A DNA stretch of 24,132 nt from positions 31,030-55,161 of the forward strand of contig JBNGIQ010008477.1 of NCBI GenBank assembly GCA_049999765.1. Reading direction: 5' to 3'. Shown piece by piece: positions 1-10,821 of this stretch (the first letter of the stretch is position 1; every line of letters starts with the position of its first letter). The notes below the pieces were generated by a model. The model searched no databases and was not told the origin of the DNA. It worked only from the letters and a program-made list of their open reading frames with translations. A program made the position numbers and the translations under genes. Source of the DNA: Phaeoceros laevis. Lineage: Eukaryota > Anthocerotophyta > Anthocerotopsida > Notothyladales.

Positions 1-163
1 CATAATACCTCCTCCTGGATACCGAAAACTTATCTGCAACGCCGGATTAAAGCATAAAAGCGGAGAGTGATATTCTAATTCTGCTTCACACGCACGATTC
101 ACGACGCTCCAAAAAACCTACATCCTCCCTCCACTCACTTATCATCATCATCATCGCCATCGT

Positions 164-188
164 CATGCATGCCCGCATGCATGCCCGC
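164..188 (+). promoter_or_regulatory. Duplicated RY elements (CATGCATG x2)
   Basis: CATGCATG occurs at 164-171 and again at 176-183 inside a perfect tandem 12-mer, ATGCATGCCCGC (165-176 and 177-188). CATGCATG is the core bound by B3-domain factors of the ABI3/FUS3 type. A regulatory role here is inferred. Confidence 0.4.
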
Positions 189-279
189 CCTACACAGCCT
201 GCCCTGGCCCCCCATGATTGCTTACGGGGTGGAATTAGGGTACGGGAGGGGTGGCGCCTGCCAAGTGGCCCCGGCCTGC

Positions 280-411
280 CACGTGTGGGGCGGGGGCCGC
301 GTTATCGTCCATTGTCAGTGCCTATAATCCTCTTCAAGCTCTGCCGCGACTTCGCTTTGCTTGATTCAAGGAGGAATGAGCTAATTAGAGCGCAAAGTGT
401 CGGACCACGTG
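280..411. promoter_or_regulatory. Two G-box cores (CACGTG)
   Basis: CACGTG palindromes lie at 280-285 and 406-411. They are candidate bZIP/bHLH sites in the putative NF-YA promoter. The motif is short, so chance occurrence is possible. Confidence 0.3.
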
Positions 412-892
412 ATACCCAAGACCGGCCGGCGACTGGTACCACCGGCACCACCGGCACGGCCGGTCTCCTCAAATCAGGGCCACAAGCTGCAAGAGGCACC
501 TGGCTCCGCCCGGCGGTCGGAGCCAATGACCGGGCCCAAGAGCCAGGAGGCCGAGGAAGTCGAGGCGGGCCGTGGAAGGCGGGCACGCGCGGTCGCACCC
601 AGCGGCAACCACGCGTAGTTGGCCATCCCTTCCGCCCCCGGATTGGGCGGGACCCTAATTTAGGCGCCGGCCACGCCCATCCGTTCAGGCGACGGTAATT
701 GACGCCCAACAACAACGAAAGGAAGATGGGACGCAGAGTGCCTGGCAAGCGGCGGAGGATGGACCCGACGGATGGATGGATGGATGATTGAGGCCACGTA
801 TGGACGAACGGACGGACGGATGGGCGGAGGACCGACGGCCGACTGTTGTGTCTACTACTGCGACTAGACTAGTGCATCACCTGTGCCACAGC

Positions 893-968
893 AGAGAGAG
901 AGAGAGAAGAGGGAGGGAGGGAGAGAGAGCGAGACCGGAGGGGGACGAGGAAGAAAGAAGAGAGGCAG
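893..968 (+). repeat. GA-rich purine tract
   Basis: This is a run of GA dinucleotides and GGGA units with almost no pyrimidines. Such tracts are common in plant 5' leaders and core promoters. It creates long artificial open frames on both strands (for example 788-1099 and 877-1320). Confidence 0.7.
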
Positions 969-1926
969 CCTCCTCCCTGCGGTCCCCCAGTCCGATCCCA
1001 GGCTGTAGCAGCAGTAGTATCAGCAGGAGCAGACGCAGCGACTCACGGAAGGAGGGAGGAACTTGGGAGGCCGGGGCTGTCCGCTCTTGGGAATTGTAGG
1101 TGCTAGAAGAGCACAGACGCACAAGGTGCAAGTAGGGGCCTCCTCCTCGTTCCCCCCCTGCTGCTGCTTCCCGGTAGTGGTAGTCTGGTGGAAGCAGCCG
1201 CAAGCATTGCCCTCTCTTCTCTGCTTTCTTCTTTTTCCTCTGCCATTGCCTGGGGTTGCATCGCCTGGAATGCGGTAGTACCTCTCCGGCGAGGTCAGCC
1301 AGCATTCCTGCAGCCGCCACGCCCGGAGAATTGCTGGATTGCGGTGGTGTCGGTGAACTGCGGTCTCTGCGGGGGTTGTCGACAAGGGAGCGGGAGTTGC
1401 TGCCAATTGCTACCGCTGGGCGAAGAATTGGTGCGAGCTAGGGAAGAGGCAATTGTAGCCGACCCTAGCGACGGACCGCATTGGCTGCTTCAATCCGCTT
1501 CACCAACGGGGTACGGGACTGCCGTGATCAATTTGTAGGGGTGAAAGGCGGCTGCTTTTCTGCTCTGCAGCTGCTGTGCTTTGGCCTCAGCTGCTGGCTA
1601 GCACCGCTGTTGCATTTGGGGGCCTCACCACGCTCTTGTTTGGCTGTGGCCGCTAGGTTGGTGTGGGGAGATAGTGGGGGGACAGCACCAGGCAAGGGAG
1701 GGACGGGAGAGGAAGGGAGTATGCGACGACGGACTCTCGCCTGTAGCCGCTCATTGTGCTGTTGCCGCGCATCGTCGCTGGCATAATGCGTGCCAGGGTC
1801 GCGTCGTGCTGGTCTTATAGGGAAGCCACTGCGCCGAAAACTCCAGATAAGGAAGAACCGGGGGAATCCTTCCGCGGCTTGGAATATTAGACACCCTGCT
1901 GGCTCATCAACCGGGTCGTCATTGTG

Positions 1927-2139
1927 ATGCCCACCTGCAAGCTGATGATTGCCCCACACCTGCTTGGAAACAACCACAACAGCAGCAGGGAGCCGTTTGT
2001 GGACGCCGATAGCCGGACCAAGCTTGTGCGAGAGTTAGAGCTGGAGCAGGGTGTGCATTATCTGCCGACTTTCTCCTCTGCATCTCGCCACAACTCTCAT
2101 GTGTGTGGTCTCCCTGTCATTACATCAACCTGCTTCTAG
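1927..2139 (+). other. Possible upstream ORF (70 codons) in the NF-YA leader
   Basis: The ATG at 1927 opens a 70-codon frame ending at 2139, about 290 bases before the NF-YA start codon. Upstream ORFs affect expression of some plant NF-YA genes. I recognise no conserved peptide, and the leader may be spliced, so this is only a candidate. Confidence 0.2.
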
Positions 2140-2432
2140 GCTGCTCCGGGGGCAGGGCCCGTTTTTGGTCTCAAGGGTTTGGGCCTCTACCACACGGACA
2201 CACTGCGGCCCTTCATCATACTAGTCTGCTGTGGGTGCAGATTGGCCGCTAGGGCCCAGCTAACAGGAGTTCCACCACGCCTAGAATGTGGTCTGGCGCC
2301 GCTCTTGTACATACTGTTGAAGTGAGCTAGGATCAGCATACTTTCTGACAGTCGGTTCTAGTCTACCCTCTAATCACAGCTCAACCTGTCCTGGAAGTGA
2401 GCTCTCTCCAGGAACACCACCTCCTCTCAACT

Positions 2433-4012
2433 ATGCAAGCCCTAGAGAGTTCGGATCCCTCGGCCACCGATACAGGAGGTGGGCCTCCTGTTGCATGGGT
2501 TGGGGGAGCCATGCCCTCCGTATCACAGGCAGGCCCCGTGGATAAGCAGATGTTTGTCCAGGCAGCCAGTGTTTCCATGGCTGAGAGGCCACCAGTTTTG
2601 GCTAATTTTCCGCATCTGTTGCATATGACCGACGGTCAACCTGCTCAAACTCCAGCAGAGGGCCTCCCAATCGGGCAGTCTAGACTCCAAGCAATGCCTC
2701 CATCTACTGGTATGTATCCTAGACCCAAGTGTCAAAGGTCGTTCTCCTGCTCATTTGTTTTCCATCGAGAACCGTTGCATTATCAGCACTTGCGTTCATC
2801 GTTTCTGCAGACCTGGTCAAAGTTGTGCTTGGCTTGTACGCAGGGTATGAAACCAGTGCAGCAGAGGATCATGGGCAGCAGGGGCAGCCTCAGCAGCCTT
2901 CTGCATCTGTTCTACAACCCCCAGCAGAATACCTACTTCCACACACCCAACTTGAACTTGGCATGGTCTGGCCTCTGGCACCTCTGCCCAGTCTCCCTTT
3001 AACTGTATTTATAGCTGTTCTGTCTATGTCTTCTTCGGGTCTCAGAGTTGGTAGCCTGCTGTCTAATATTTCTGAAGTCAAACTTAGATATGGCTGTGTA
3101 CTTACATTGTGCCGCTTCATCGTGGTGCAGGCTCGAGCTGCCGCATATCCTTATGCAGACCCCTACTTCGGAGGGATTGTTGCTGCAACTTACGGAGCCC
3201 AAGCTGTGGTGAGCATTTTACAGTTCCGTCTGTTGTTTGAAGACTCCACTATATCTCCAAATTCTCTCGGGTTCAAATGTGAGCTTATTTTTGCCCTTCA
3301 TGTTAATCTAATGCACTGCTCCTCTGTTTGCAGATTCATCCTCATGTGCTCGGCATCCAGCAAGCTCGGATGCCTCTACCGTCAGAGATGATGGAAGAGG
3401 AGCCTGTGTATGTTAATGCCAAGCAATACCATGGGATATTGCGGCGTAGGCAATCCCGTGCCAAAGCTGAGTCTGAGAATAAGCTAATCAAAGCACGCAA
3501 GGTATTGTGACCTGCACCTATGTGTTTCTTCTTGGGTTTATACATAGCAGGTTCGCTAACGAGGTTGTGGTTTCTTCCAGCCCTACCTGCATGAGTCAAG
3601 GCATCAACATGCTTTGAGACGAGCAAGGGGTTGTGGGGGGCGCTTTCTCAACACTAAGGCTAAATCTGACGAAGGGAAGTCAAATGGAGAGAACACTAGG
3701 TCAGATGGTCAGTCTTCACAGAGAGATTTACACCACTCTCCGAGGAGCCAAGTGCTGATGAGCTCAGCACATGATTCAGTACTATCATCTCCTGGACTCG
3801 TACAGTTGGGCGGTGGCAACTATCATGGAATGCTTCCAAATGGCGGCCATCAAGGAATGACCTCGAGTTTGTCTCCAGGAGGGTATCACCATCAAAGCCA
3901 GATGTACCATGCTTCTGCTTTCCATCCGCTCTCTTCTGGTGACTCGGATGGTGGACAAAATGGAAACATGGTGTCAAGCGGGTCGCAGCAAACAGTAGTT
4001 GCGACACAATGA
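2433..4012 (+). CDS. NF-YA: NF-YA (HAP2/CBF-B) transcription factor subunit, five coding exons
   Basis: This is the sequence-specific subunit of the nuclear CCAAT-binding NF-Y trimer. Proposed exons are 2433-2709, 2844-2965, 3131-3208, 3334-3501 and 3581-4012. All introns are GT-AG, and the joined frame of 1077 nt gives 358 aa. The conserved core is complete. The A1 helix that contacts NF-YB/NF-YC covers about residues 185-214 ([19 protein letters not shown]), and the A2 DNA-binding helix covers about 219-240 ([19 protein letters not shown]). The last intron falls between A1 and A2. Residues 135-175 match the segment that precedes the core in other plant NF-YAs ([11 protein letters not shown], then [14 protein letters not shown]). 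Exon 2 is Gln-rich, and the C-terminal 115 residues are Ser/Gly/His-rich and likely disordered. The start is the first ATG in a frame closed by TGA at 2346. The weakest call is the 2965/2966 donor. I see no obvious miR169-type site downstream. Confidence 0.93.
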
Positions 4013-4875
4013 ATTGTGACTGCAATAGCTAGGCAGATTGTGGAGAGTCTGGTCCTGCACATTTGCAACAGTTTGGTCGTTTTCTTCCATTGTAAGTACC
4101 GCTAATGTAGGTCATGAGGAGGAAATGAAAAGTGATCCACTCGCGTGTTTTGGATGGATGTTGGGCACCCTGTCAGTAGTGTTGTTTTTGAAGCCTACCA
4201 GGTGTCCAGCACTATTTTCTAGTGAGGTTTAGGAGTGTGTGGTCTTGTGTTTTAAGAACTACAACTATCTACCGTCATGCTGTCGGGTGTTATGTCCCCA
4301 AGCTTGTGAAAGGAAGCATCGGTATCCATTTGCTCCGAGCACCATAGCTTGGTTTCAGAGCGCACAGTTGCGAACAATTTTCAATACCAAGTGTTTTCTA
4401 ACAGAAAACCAGCCCCGTTCAGAAGTTGTAAATCGCTGATAATCCGGTTTTATCGCCATCCCTTGCTGGCCACGTATCATGTAACCTATGGTTGGTCAGA
4501 GCATCAAGAAGAAAATCCTGTTTAGTGTCTTTAGTCAGTACTGAGCTCAGGGCGTACATTAGACCAGAAATTGTTCAGGCGCTGCAATGCTGTACTAAAA
4601 TATACAGAGTTTTTAACTTTCAAACCTACATAAAATAAAACTATGGGGCACCATGCATAAAGCCCCAAAAAGTGTGCTCTGCTTTGCCAAAGACGCCCTG
4701 ACCTCGACGTAAAAAGCAAACCCCCCTGCAAATCGCAGCTTCGCAACCGCCACAGAAGAATGGAGGACCGTACGGGTATGTTCTGGGGCCCCTTCTGGAC
4801 GTTCATTGCCTAATCCTGAAGTGACGGAAGCAGATTTTGCTCCTTGACGTCCATCCTCTTCTGGTGGATGCGACC
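4013..4875. other. NF-YA 3' UTR and spacer to the convergent hAT-like gene
   Basis: No gene is seen here. An AATAAA at 4634-4639 could be the NF-YA polyadenylation signal, giving a 3' UTR of about 620 nt. The minus-strand frames in 4531-4879 have no recognisable domain. They probably belong to the 3' flank of the hAT-like gene, which is transcribed toward NF-YA. Confidence 0.4.
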
Positions 4876-6939
4876 TCAAGACCCATTAAGAGCAACAGCT
4901 GGTGAATCGTGCATCTTTCTTGCATCCACAGCATCTAAACAAAAACCCAAGGCCTTGGATTCTGGAACTGCATCCCATGCTGCATATTCTGCTCTCTGAT
5001 GGTTCACATCCATCCTGCTCCGGAGACGCAAATTGCTGTGTACAAGCACTAGGTCTTTCGTAACCTTGTCTTTGGGTCGACTTCTTTTCTTTGATAGAAT
5101 GTAGTCATAGCTCTTCCAGTTACGCTCACATGGAGCAGCACTAGTCGGCTGACCAAGTATTCGCAGCGCCACTTCTGTTAGCTCCGGTGTTCCTGCTCCA
5201 TAATCCTCCCACCAGCGGTGCGGTGTAATTTTTGACCGGTTCCATTGAGCCTCTTCCACTCCAAAACTTCCCATCTTTTGATGATAGTATTTCAGCTGGT
5301 CCTTCAGCTGGTCCTTGACCTTTCTCAGCTCACCCTCCTTGGTCACAACTGGACTTATCATCTTGTCCAGCACCAGTTCCCATCCATTTGCGAGTTCCCC
5401 AGCTTCCATTTCAAGATCAATGACACCTTGATATTCGGGATCAAGAAAGTAGGCTGCAGCATGTAGCGGAGCATGCAGTTGACCCCATCTAACTTTGCAC
5501 AAGTCCCGGACTTCTGCTGTCTTCCATTCATTCAGCGCATGTGTCACGCGAAGAGAATTCACAATCCTCTCTATGGCACTTTCCATGCCTTTGTAGACTT
5601 TACCGATCATGCATTTCTGAACATCTGAGTCAATCAGATGGAGCAACTCCACGAGCGGTGTGCTGATTTTCAGAATGAGCTCAACCTGCTCCCACAACTC
5701 TGTCCCTAAGAGTGTTAGCTCGACATCCTTCCCTATGCCTACCTTCGCTTCTGGCCAGGCAACCCACTCATCGCTCACAACAGTTTGCCTGAGAGGATTT
5801 TTGACTTCAGCCAGCGTCTGCAAAGTAATGAAGTCCCTAGCATACTCCGAAGGGTGTCCAGGCCTCAAAAATGAATCCAGCTTTGAATATTTCCGGAACA
5901 AAGCCAATTGGAAGGAGCCATAAGTTGTGAAGAAATTAGCAATCTGGAGGCCCCGCTCCAGAATCTGGTGTACCCACTCAAGTTTACTGATGTCTTCCAG
6001 CAGCAAGTTGAGGCACTGTGCAGTGCACGGTGTCCAGAAAATAGACGGGAACTCTTTATGGACAGCGGCACCAGCCCTTGTGCAGCTATCGGACAGGTCA
6101 GTGATAAGTTGGACAACATTTTCTGACCCCACTTTGCGAATGACCTTCTTGATCTTTTCAGCCATGAAATCTCCAGACTTGTGTTCCCCCAAAGTATCAA
6201 TGGCCTTGCAAAACGTGGTTCCCTGCAACCCGCTAACCATCACGTTCACCAAGGGGCTTCTTTCAACGTCTGTCCACCCAAAGCTCACAATAGTACAACC
6301 CCACTTTGCCCAACTCTCTGCAGCACCCTTCCGCTCCAGAACGATTCTCGCCACCTCCTCCTGCAAGTAATCCTTCCGGATCTTCTCAGGGCTGGGTGGC
6401 CTGTAATTCGGGTTACCCAACGCAGCTATGGCAGCCAACATCTCTGCGAAGTATGGGGAACTGGCTGCATCAAAATGCAAGCCATTAGCGTAGAACCACC
6501 GTGAAATTTTTCTGTCGAGGTCCTCCTGTGTGGGTGCGCTGACTTCCCGAAAAGATCTTTCTGGATTCCAGACCTCAAGCATGGAGGACTTTTTGGGGCC
6601 TGTAAGCAGCGGAACAATGGATACACTTTCCTCCTTGGGCACCCCAACAGACGGCACTTGCCCTCTTCTGCAGGCCTTCTTAGCTTCTTTTCTATTGGCA
6701 TCGTCATGGTTTCTAGCAAGCTCCTCTGCTTTGATGGCGTCTCGCACCTTGTCGGGACAGTCCGGACAGGGACGAACGCCGTGACCTCCTCCCCCTAGGA
6801 GGTGGCTGCGAGCCCTCTGCAAGGTAGCACTGAAGTGCAATTTGCAGAACTTGCAAATAACCTTCTTCACACCACTCCCTTCCGTGTAGCGCCCAACCTC
6901 ATCGAAGTGCTGCCACGCGGAATCTGCCACCCTAGGCAT
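4876..6939 (-). CDS. BED zinc-finger / DUF659 / hAT-dimerisation protein (hAT transposase-like, possibly domesticated)
   Basis: A single exon encodes 687 aa from the ATG at 6939. The frame stays open upstream to 6966, but only through non-ATG codons. An N-terminal BED-type finger has C29-x2-C32, H46 and C58 (CKFC ... RSHLLG ... RPCPDC). A DUF659/transposase core follows at about residues 180-325, with KWGCTIVSFGWTD, QLITDLSDS and IFWTPCTAQCLNLLLED. The hAT C-terminal dimerisation region is at about 585-640 (TSAAPCERNWKSYDYIL, then LVLVHSNLRL). In active relatives the first motif reads DGWTD. Here the catalytic Asp is Phe220 (codon TTT). The second acidic position (ITD, D281) and the Glu of CERNW (E605) remain. 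The full-length frame together with a missing catalytic acid suggests a domesticated DNA-binding protein or an immobile copy. I could not find terminal inverted repeats or a target duplication around it. Confidence 0.85.
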   Translation of the reverse strand: MPRVADSAWQHFDEVGRYTEGSGVKKVICKFCKLHFSATLQRARSHLLGGGGHGVRPCPDCPDKVRDAIKAEELARNHDDANRKEAKKACRRGQVPSVGVPKEESVSIVPLLTGPKKSSMLEVWNPERSFREVSAPTQEDLDRKISRWFYANGLHFDAASSPYFAEMLAAIAALGNPNYRPPSPEKIRKDYLQEEVARIVLERKGAAESWAKWGCTIVSFGWTDVERSPLVNVMVSGLQGTTFCKAIDTLGEHKSGDFMAEKIKKVIRKVGSENVVQLITDLSDSCTRAGAAVHKEFPSIFWTPCTAQCLNLLLEDISKLEWVHQILERGLQIANFFTTYGSFQLALFRKYSKLDSFLRPGHPSEYARDFITLQTLAEVKNPLRQTVVSDEWVAWPEAKVGIGKDVELTLLGTELWEQVELILKISTPLVELLHLIDSDVQKCMIGKVYKGMESAIERIVNSLRVTHALNEWKTAEVRDLCKVRWGQLHAPLHAAAYFLDPEYQGVIDLEMEAGELANGWELVLDKMISPVVTKEGELRKVKDQLKDQLKYYHQKMGSFGVEEAQWNRSKITPHRWWEDYGAGTPELTEVALRILGQPTSAAPCERNWKSYDYILSKKRSRPKDKVTKDLVLVHSNLRLRSRMDVNHQRAEYAAWDAVPESKALGFCLDAVDARKMHDSPAVALNGS

Positions 6940-7653
6940 CGAGTCTAACCTCAATTGCTGCAACAAAAAGGGTCACACCCAGCAGGATAACTGGGAACGG
7001 AGCGGCTCTGGCTTCTTGGGTATCTGCCGTCATTCATCCTCGACGTGTCACACAGATTCTACAAGCGAGAGGCCGACAAATTTAAAGACCTCATCATAGC
7101 ACCTCGCCCTCCCTTACCACCTCCTTGCGCATAACCTAATCCTTGCAGACGCCGTAGACGGTCCTTCACTTGGCGCATTGCAGGCACCATCCACCGGGTA
7201 CCACTCTATTCCTGCAATGCTCTCTCTTCTCAAACAAGAATTTTGCACTCACTCCCGGTACCGCGCAAGAAACCACCAATTTCACATGCATGTTGCTGGA
7301 CAGTGTGCAGAGACAAGCCTTCTCCCTGACTTTGGCGACTTCACACGAAGCCCAGGTCTCTGCCTCTGCCGACAGACAGCCTCCTAATCTAAGTAGTCTC
7401 AAAGATCTCACGGAGTCGCTGCCGAGAGGAAACGTCCGCCTTCGAAGGGTAGGTGGTACACCGGCAGAACCATGCTTTAACGGCTAAAGGCTGGGAATCC
7501 CACAGCATCATCGGAGCCCCCTAAACGTGTACTAAACTGAAAAAGGAGTCCTGGATGCACCTTGTTAATTAAAAATTAAATACGAAGCCTCCCGCTTTGC
7601 AGCTGCTTGCTCGGTTAGCTCAATTGTCTGCGCTCGGCTTCGTGAGAAGTAGG
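6940..7653. promoter_or_regulatory. Shared upstream region between the hAT-like gene (-) and CSN4 (+)
   Basis: The two genes diverge from this 714-bp interval, which should hold both promoters and leaders. On the minus strand, a TTTTTGTTGCAG just above the hAT-like frame (about 6960) looks like a splice acceptor, so that gene may have a 5' leader intron. The plus-strand frame 7170-7487 has no recognisable domain, and I treat it as noncoding. Confidence 0.4.
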
Positions 7654-10600
7654 ATGGCCTCAGCGGAGTTCGAGTCTGCTCTGCGCACAGCGGCCAGCAT
7701 CGGTGACCAGAAGCAGAAGATTGACCACTACAAGGTGCTGCTGTCCTCCATCATCTCCACCAACCATGTGGAACACGCCAAGGCCTTCATCGATCACAGT
7801 AAGATAACCTCCAAGTTGACTGATCCTGCCGACCTCCGTCACCTTGTCGCAGCGCATACGCAATTCGATCATTTGCAGCCTGAGCTTTGTCGTGTTTTGC
7901 CAGGGTTTACGCAGGTGCTGAGTATTTCTTCACTGCTTTTTGCAATGAGCCCAGTAACTCTCCGTTGCTAGGTCAGAGACACAGCATTTGACATTGCAGT
8001 TGTTGTCATTGCGGCTGGTTATCCACAGTGGTGACGGATGAAGTGCCCCTGGTGGCATCTCGCCAGCTGCTGCAAGTATTTGCACAGGACTTGAACAAAC
8101 TCGAACCAGAAGCTCATAAGGAGATAGCGCAGTATGCTTTGGCTCAAATTCAACCTCGAGTTGTCTCCTTTGAGGAGCAGGTATCTCTCTGTGCAGTAAC
8201 GCTGTCATTAAAGCTTTGCTTGTTGCGTTCCTTGTGACATGAGGCGAGGTGCCTCCCAGAGCAAGACAAAAGTGGCCTCTGAATTGGTCAGCTTAGCGGT
8301 CCTTGATGCTTGCATCGTTGGGAAAAGTAATCTTCGGGTGCTGAGCTGTTTAGCATCCTTGCAGGCATCTGTCACAACTAATTTAGTCAGCTGAATTCTA
8401 GTCTACTGATCCAGGGGTCGCTGCGAAAGACGACATGATTATTGGCTACCTCGCATCACAGTTAGCGCCAATGAACCAAATGCAGTTTTTTTTTGCAATT
8501 AGGGTTGTAGACTTGCGCCATCGTGGTCTCCATACTGGGACGGTGGTCAGAACTCAGTTCTTTACACGGGAACAAACCTGGCTTACATGTCATGTTCAGG
8601 AAGGTCATAGCTGCTAACGTGTATATAGCCTTCTCAGAGTCTAGTTTGGCACAAATATATGAGGTAGCTTTTCCATGTCACGGTAGGGCTGTTTTGATTG
8701 CAGTTTTCAGTGACCGCATATTCAGCAAGTAACATTTCGCAGGTCTCTGTTATACGTGAAGGACTGGCTGACTTATATGAGAATGAGGAGCAATGGTCCA
8801 AGGCTGCCGAGATGCTTAGTGGGATTGATCTGGATTCAGGGATCCGGTTAGTGAAACCCATGCTCTCTCATGAGTGTTCTCAATAGCGACTGCAGTTTTT
8901 GATTGATGCTGAAGTTGAGCTGCTGTAAGTTGATCCAGACCCGGCCCATATTTCTGTCTCTCTATGTGTGTAGGATGCTTGATGACACCTACAAGCTGGA
9001 AAAGTGTGTGAAGATTGCTTTGTTGTATCTTGAGGTAAGCTCTCAGGTTTCCTCCTTGGAATAGTGGATAAGATTAACATATGCCTCTTTTCAGCCTCTC
9101 ATTTGAGTGTCACAGGATGATGATGCCGTGAAAGCGGAAGTGTTCATTAAGAAGGCATCATTTTTGGTGAACAACTGTAAAGATGAAGCTCTCGGCCTTC
9201 AGTTCAAGGTCTGCAAACGCTCACTGCTTGGTGTTGCAGGTTGGCTGCCTGTTGTGCTTCCAGTCCTGATTGCATTTCTGGCTGTTTATGCAGGTGTGTT
9301 ATGCCCGAATACTCGATTCCAAGCGCAAGTTTCTTGAAGCAGCACTTCGTTATTATGAGCTTTCACAACTTGAGAAGCGGGAAATTGGTGGCAGGTATCC
9401 TTCTGGGCTTCCTCTGGAGGGTTTTCGAGTTCTGTGTTCGTTGAGTTGACAGCATGACTTGTGATGGCCTGCAACAAGTGTTTGTGATTTCATACGTCGT
9501 AGCATGTTTGGTGATTAGAAGTCAGTGTCTGGCAAATTGTTGCTAAGATGTGGGTCGTGTATTGCAATAGGCAAGTAGATGAGGATGAGCTACAACAAGC
9601 ACTTACAGCTGCGGTGACATGCACAATTTTAGCTGCTGCCGGACCCCAAAGATCTCGGGTTCTAGCAACTCTGTACAAGGTCTGTAGGACGTGTCGAAGT
9701 AGCTGAAGTGGGCAGTCTGTGTAAACTCCCAAGCCTAGTGTGGTTCTGTTTAGTTGTAGCTATTCAGTGGGCCAATTTTGTGTCTGTTGGTAGACGAAGT
9801 GAACGTGAAATTCATGCAGGATGAGAGATGCTCAAAATTAACAATCTACCCTATCCTTCAAAAGGTATGTGCCCCTGGGCTCTGTAGTTTCGAGCAGTGG
9901 AGTCAAGTTTGTAGCTTGGACTGAGAAGTTTGATGACAGGTGTTTTTGGAAAGAATTTTGCGGAAGCCAGAGGTGGATGCATTTGCAGCGGACCTCAAGC
10001 CCCATCAGGTATAATGTGAATGCTGTGACGCAGTCACAATTGACAGGTCCTATTGAATCTCGAAGTTCATGAGTATCTAACTATGAAAACCATGCAGAAA
10101 GCTCTTTTGGGGGATAACAGTACTGTTTTGGATCGTGCCATGGTTGAGCACAATCTGCTCAGCGCCAGCAAGCTGTATACGAATATAAGGTGATATGCTT
10201 CAGAGTTTGGTGCGTAATGAGCTCATCATCGTTGTGTCCTTGTCAATACTTATTTTTCATTTGCAGCTTTGAGGAGCTTGGCGCCTTACTAGGAATTGAC
10301 TCCCCAAAGGTTAGCTCTCTGGTCAGCTTTTTTTTTCAAGAATGTAATCTCATGTTTTGTGCTCGGCTTTTGTTCCATCGGCATTGTACTTGCATTCTTC
10401 TTTCCTGACAGAATTCTCCTGCTAATGGTACGTGTTTCTTTGTGCAGGCGGAGAAAATGGCTGCAAACATGATTTCAGAGGACCGCATGAGAGGCTCCAT
10501 TGACCAGGTGAGAATGTGAGGAGTAGCCTTGTAGTAAACGCTCGCAGCCACTGATATTTTGAAACTGAGGATGGTATATGCAGGTGGAAGGCGTGATCCA

Positions 10601-10821
10601 CTTTGAGAATGATATCGAAGAACTGCAACAATGGGACCAACAGGTAATTGATGTCTTGGTGGGCAGTATTGTGTAAGGAGAAAACTGATGTGTTCGAACG
10701 AAATCATAATCCTGAAGGAAGAGACATGTGTTGGTGGTGATTGCAGATCGTCAATATATGTCAAGCTCTGAACGATGTGCTGGAGAGCATGGTGAGAAAG
10801 GGAATGCCTGTAGCGGTTTGA
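7654..10821 (+). CDS. CSN4: COP9 signalosome complex subunit 4, 14 exons
   Basis: CSN4 is a scaffold subunit of the COP9 signalosome, which removes NEDD8/RUB from cullin-RING ubiquitin ligases. Proposed exons: 7654-7798, 8029-8180, 8743-8846, 8974-9034, 9116-9208, 9294-9394, 9571-9679, 9820-9864, 9940-10008, 10098-10189, 10267-10309, 10448-10507, 10584-10643 and 10747-10821. They join to 1209 nt (402 aa), close to the usual plant length of about 397. All introns are GT-AG and mostly 75-180 nt. The longest is intron 2, at 562 nt. Recognisable blocks include [91 protein letters not shown] and [15 protein letters not shown]. The C-terminal half carries the PCI domain. The ATG chosen gives [19 protein letters not shown], which fits the family N-terminus. 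The gene looks intact. Confidence 0.95.

Larger units (their letters stand above)
1..2432 (+). promoter_or_regulatory. Probable promoter and long 5' leader region of NF-YA
   Basis: No convincing protein-coding gene is seen here. The first 750 bases are GC-rich and hold two RY-type CATGCATG octamers, two CACGTG G-box cores (280-285 and 406-411), a CCAAT box (523-527) and an inverted CCAAT box (642-646). A purine (GA) tract near 893-968 resembles plant 5' leader sequence. Between 1500 and 2430 there are several short upstream ATG frames. Plant NF-YA genes often have long, intron-containing leaders with upstream ORFs, so this stretch is most simply the promoter and leader of the downstream gene. 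The transcription start and any leader intron cannot be placed from sequence alone. Confidence 0.5.

Noticed and set aside
165-748. Overlapping long open frames on both strands (177 aa + and 148 aa -)
   Set aside because: Both lie in a very GC-rich stretch where stop codons are rare. Neither has recognisable domains, and they are low-complexity (Arg/Pro/Gly-rich).
788-1786. Several 60-150-aa frames around the GA tract
   Set aside because: They are products of purine/pyrimidine repeats read in all frames. They contain only Ser/Leu/Arg/Glu runs and no domain.
4500-7160. Terminal inverted repeats and target duplication for the hAT-like gene
   Set aside because: I looked at both flanks for matching ends, including the TTAGTTGCC ends of the element at 22303, and found no convincing pair.
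7170-7487. 105-aa plus-strand frame before CSN4
   Set aside because: It has no recognisable motif and lies in the bidirectional promoter/leader interval. The composition is not clearly coding.
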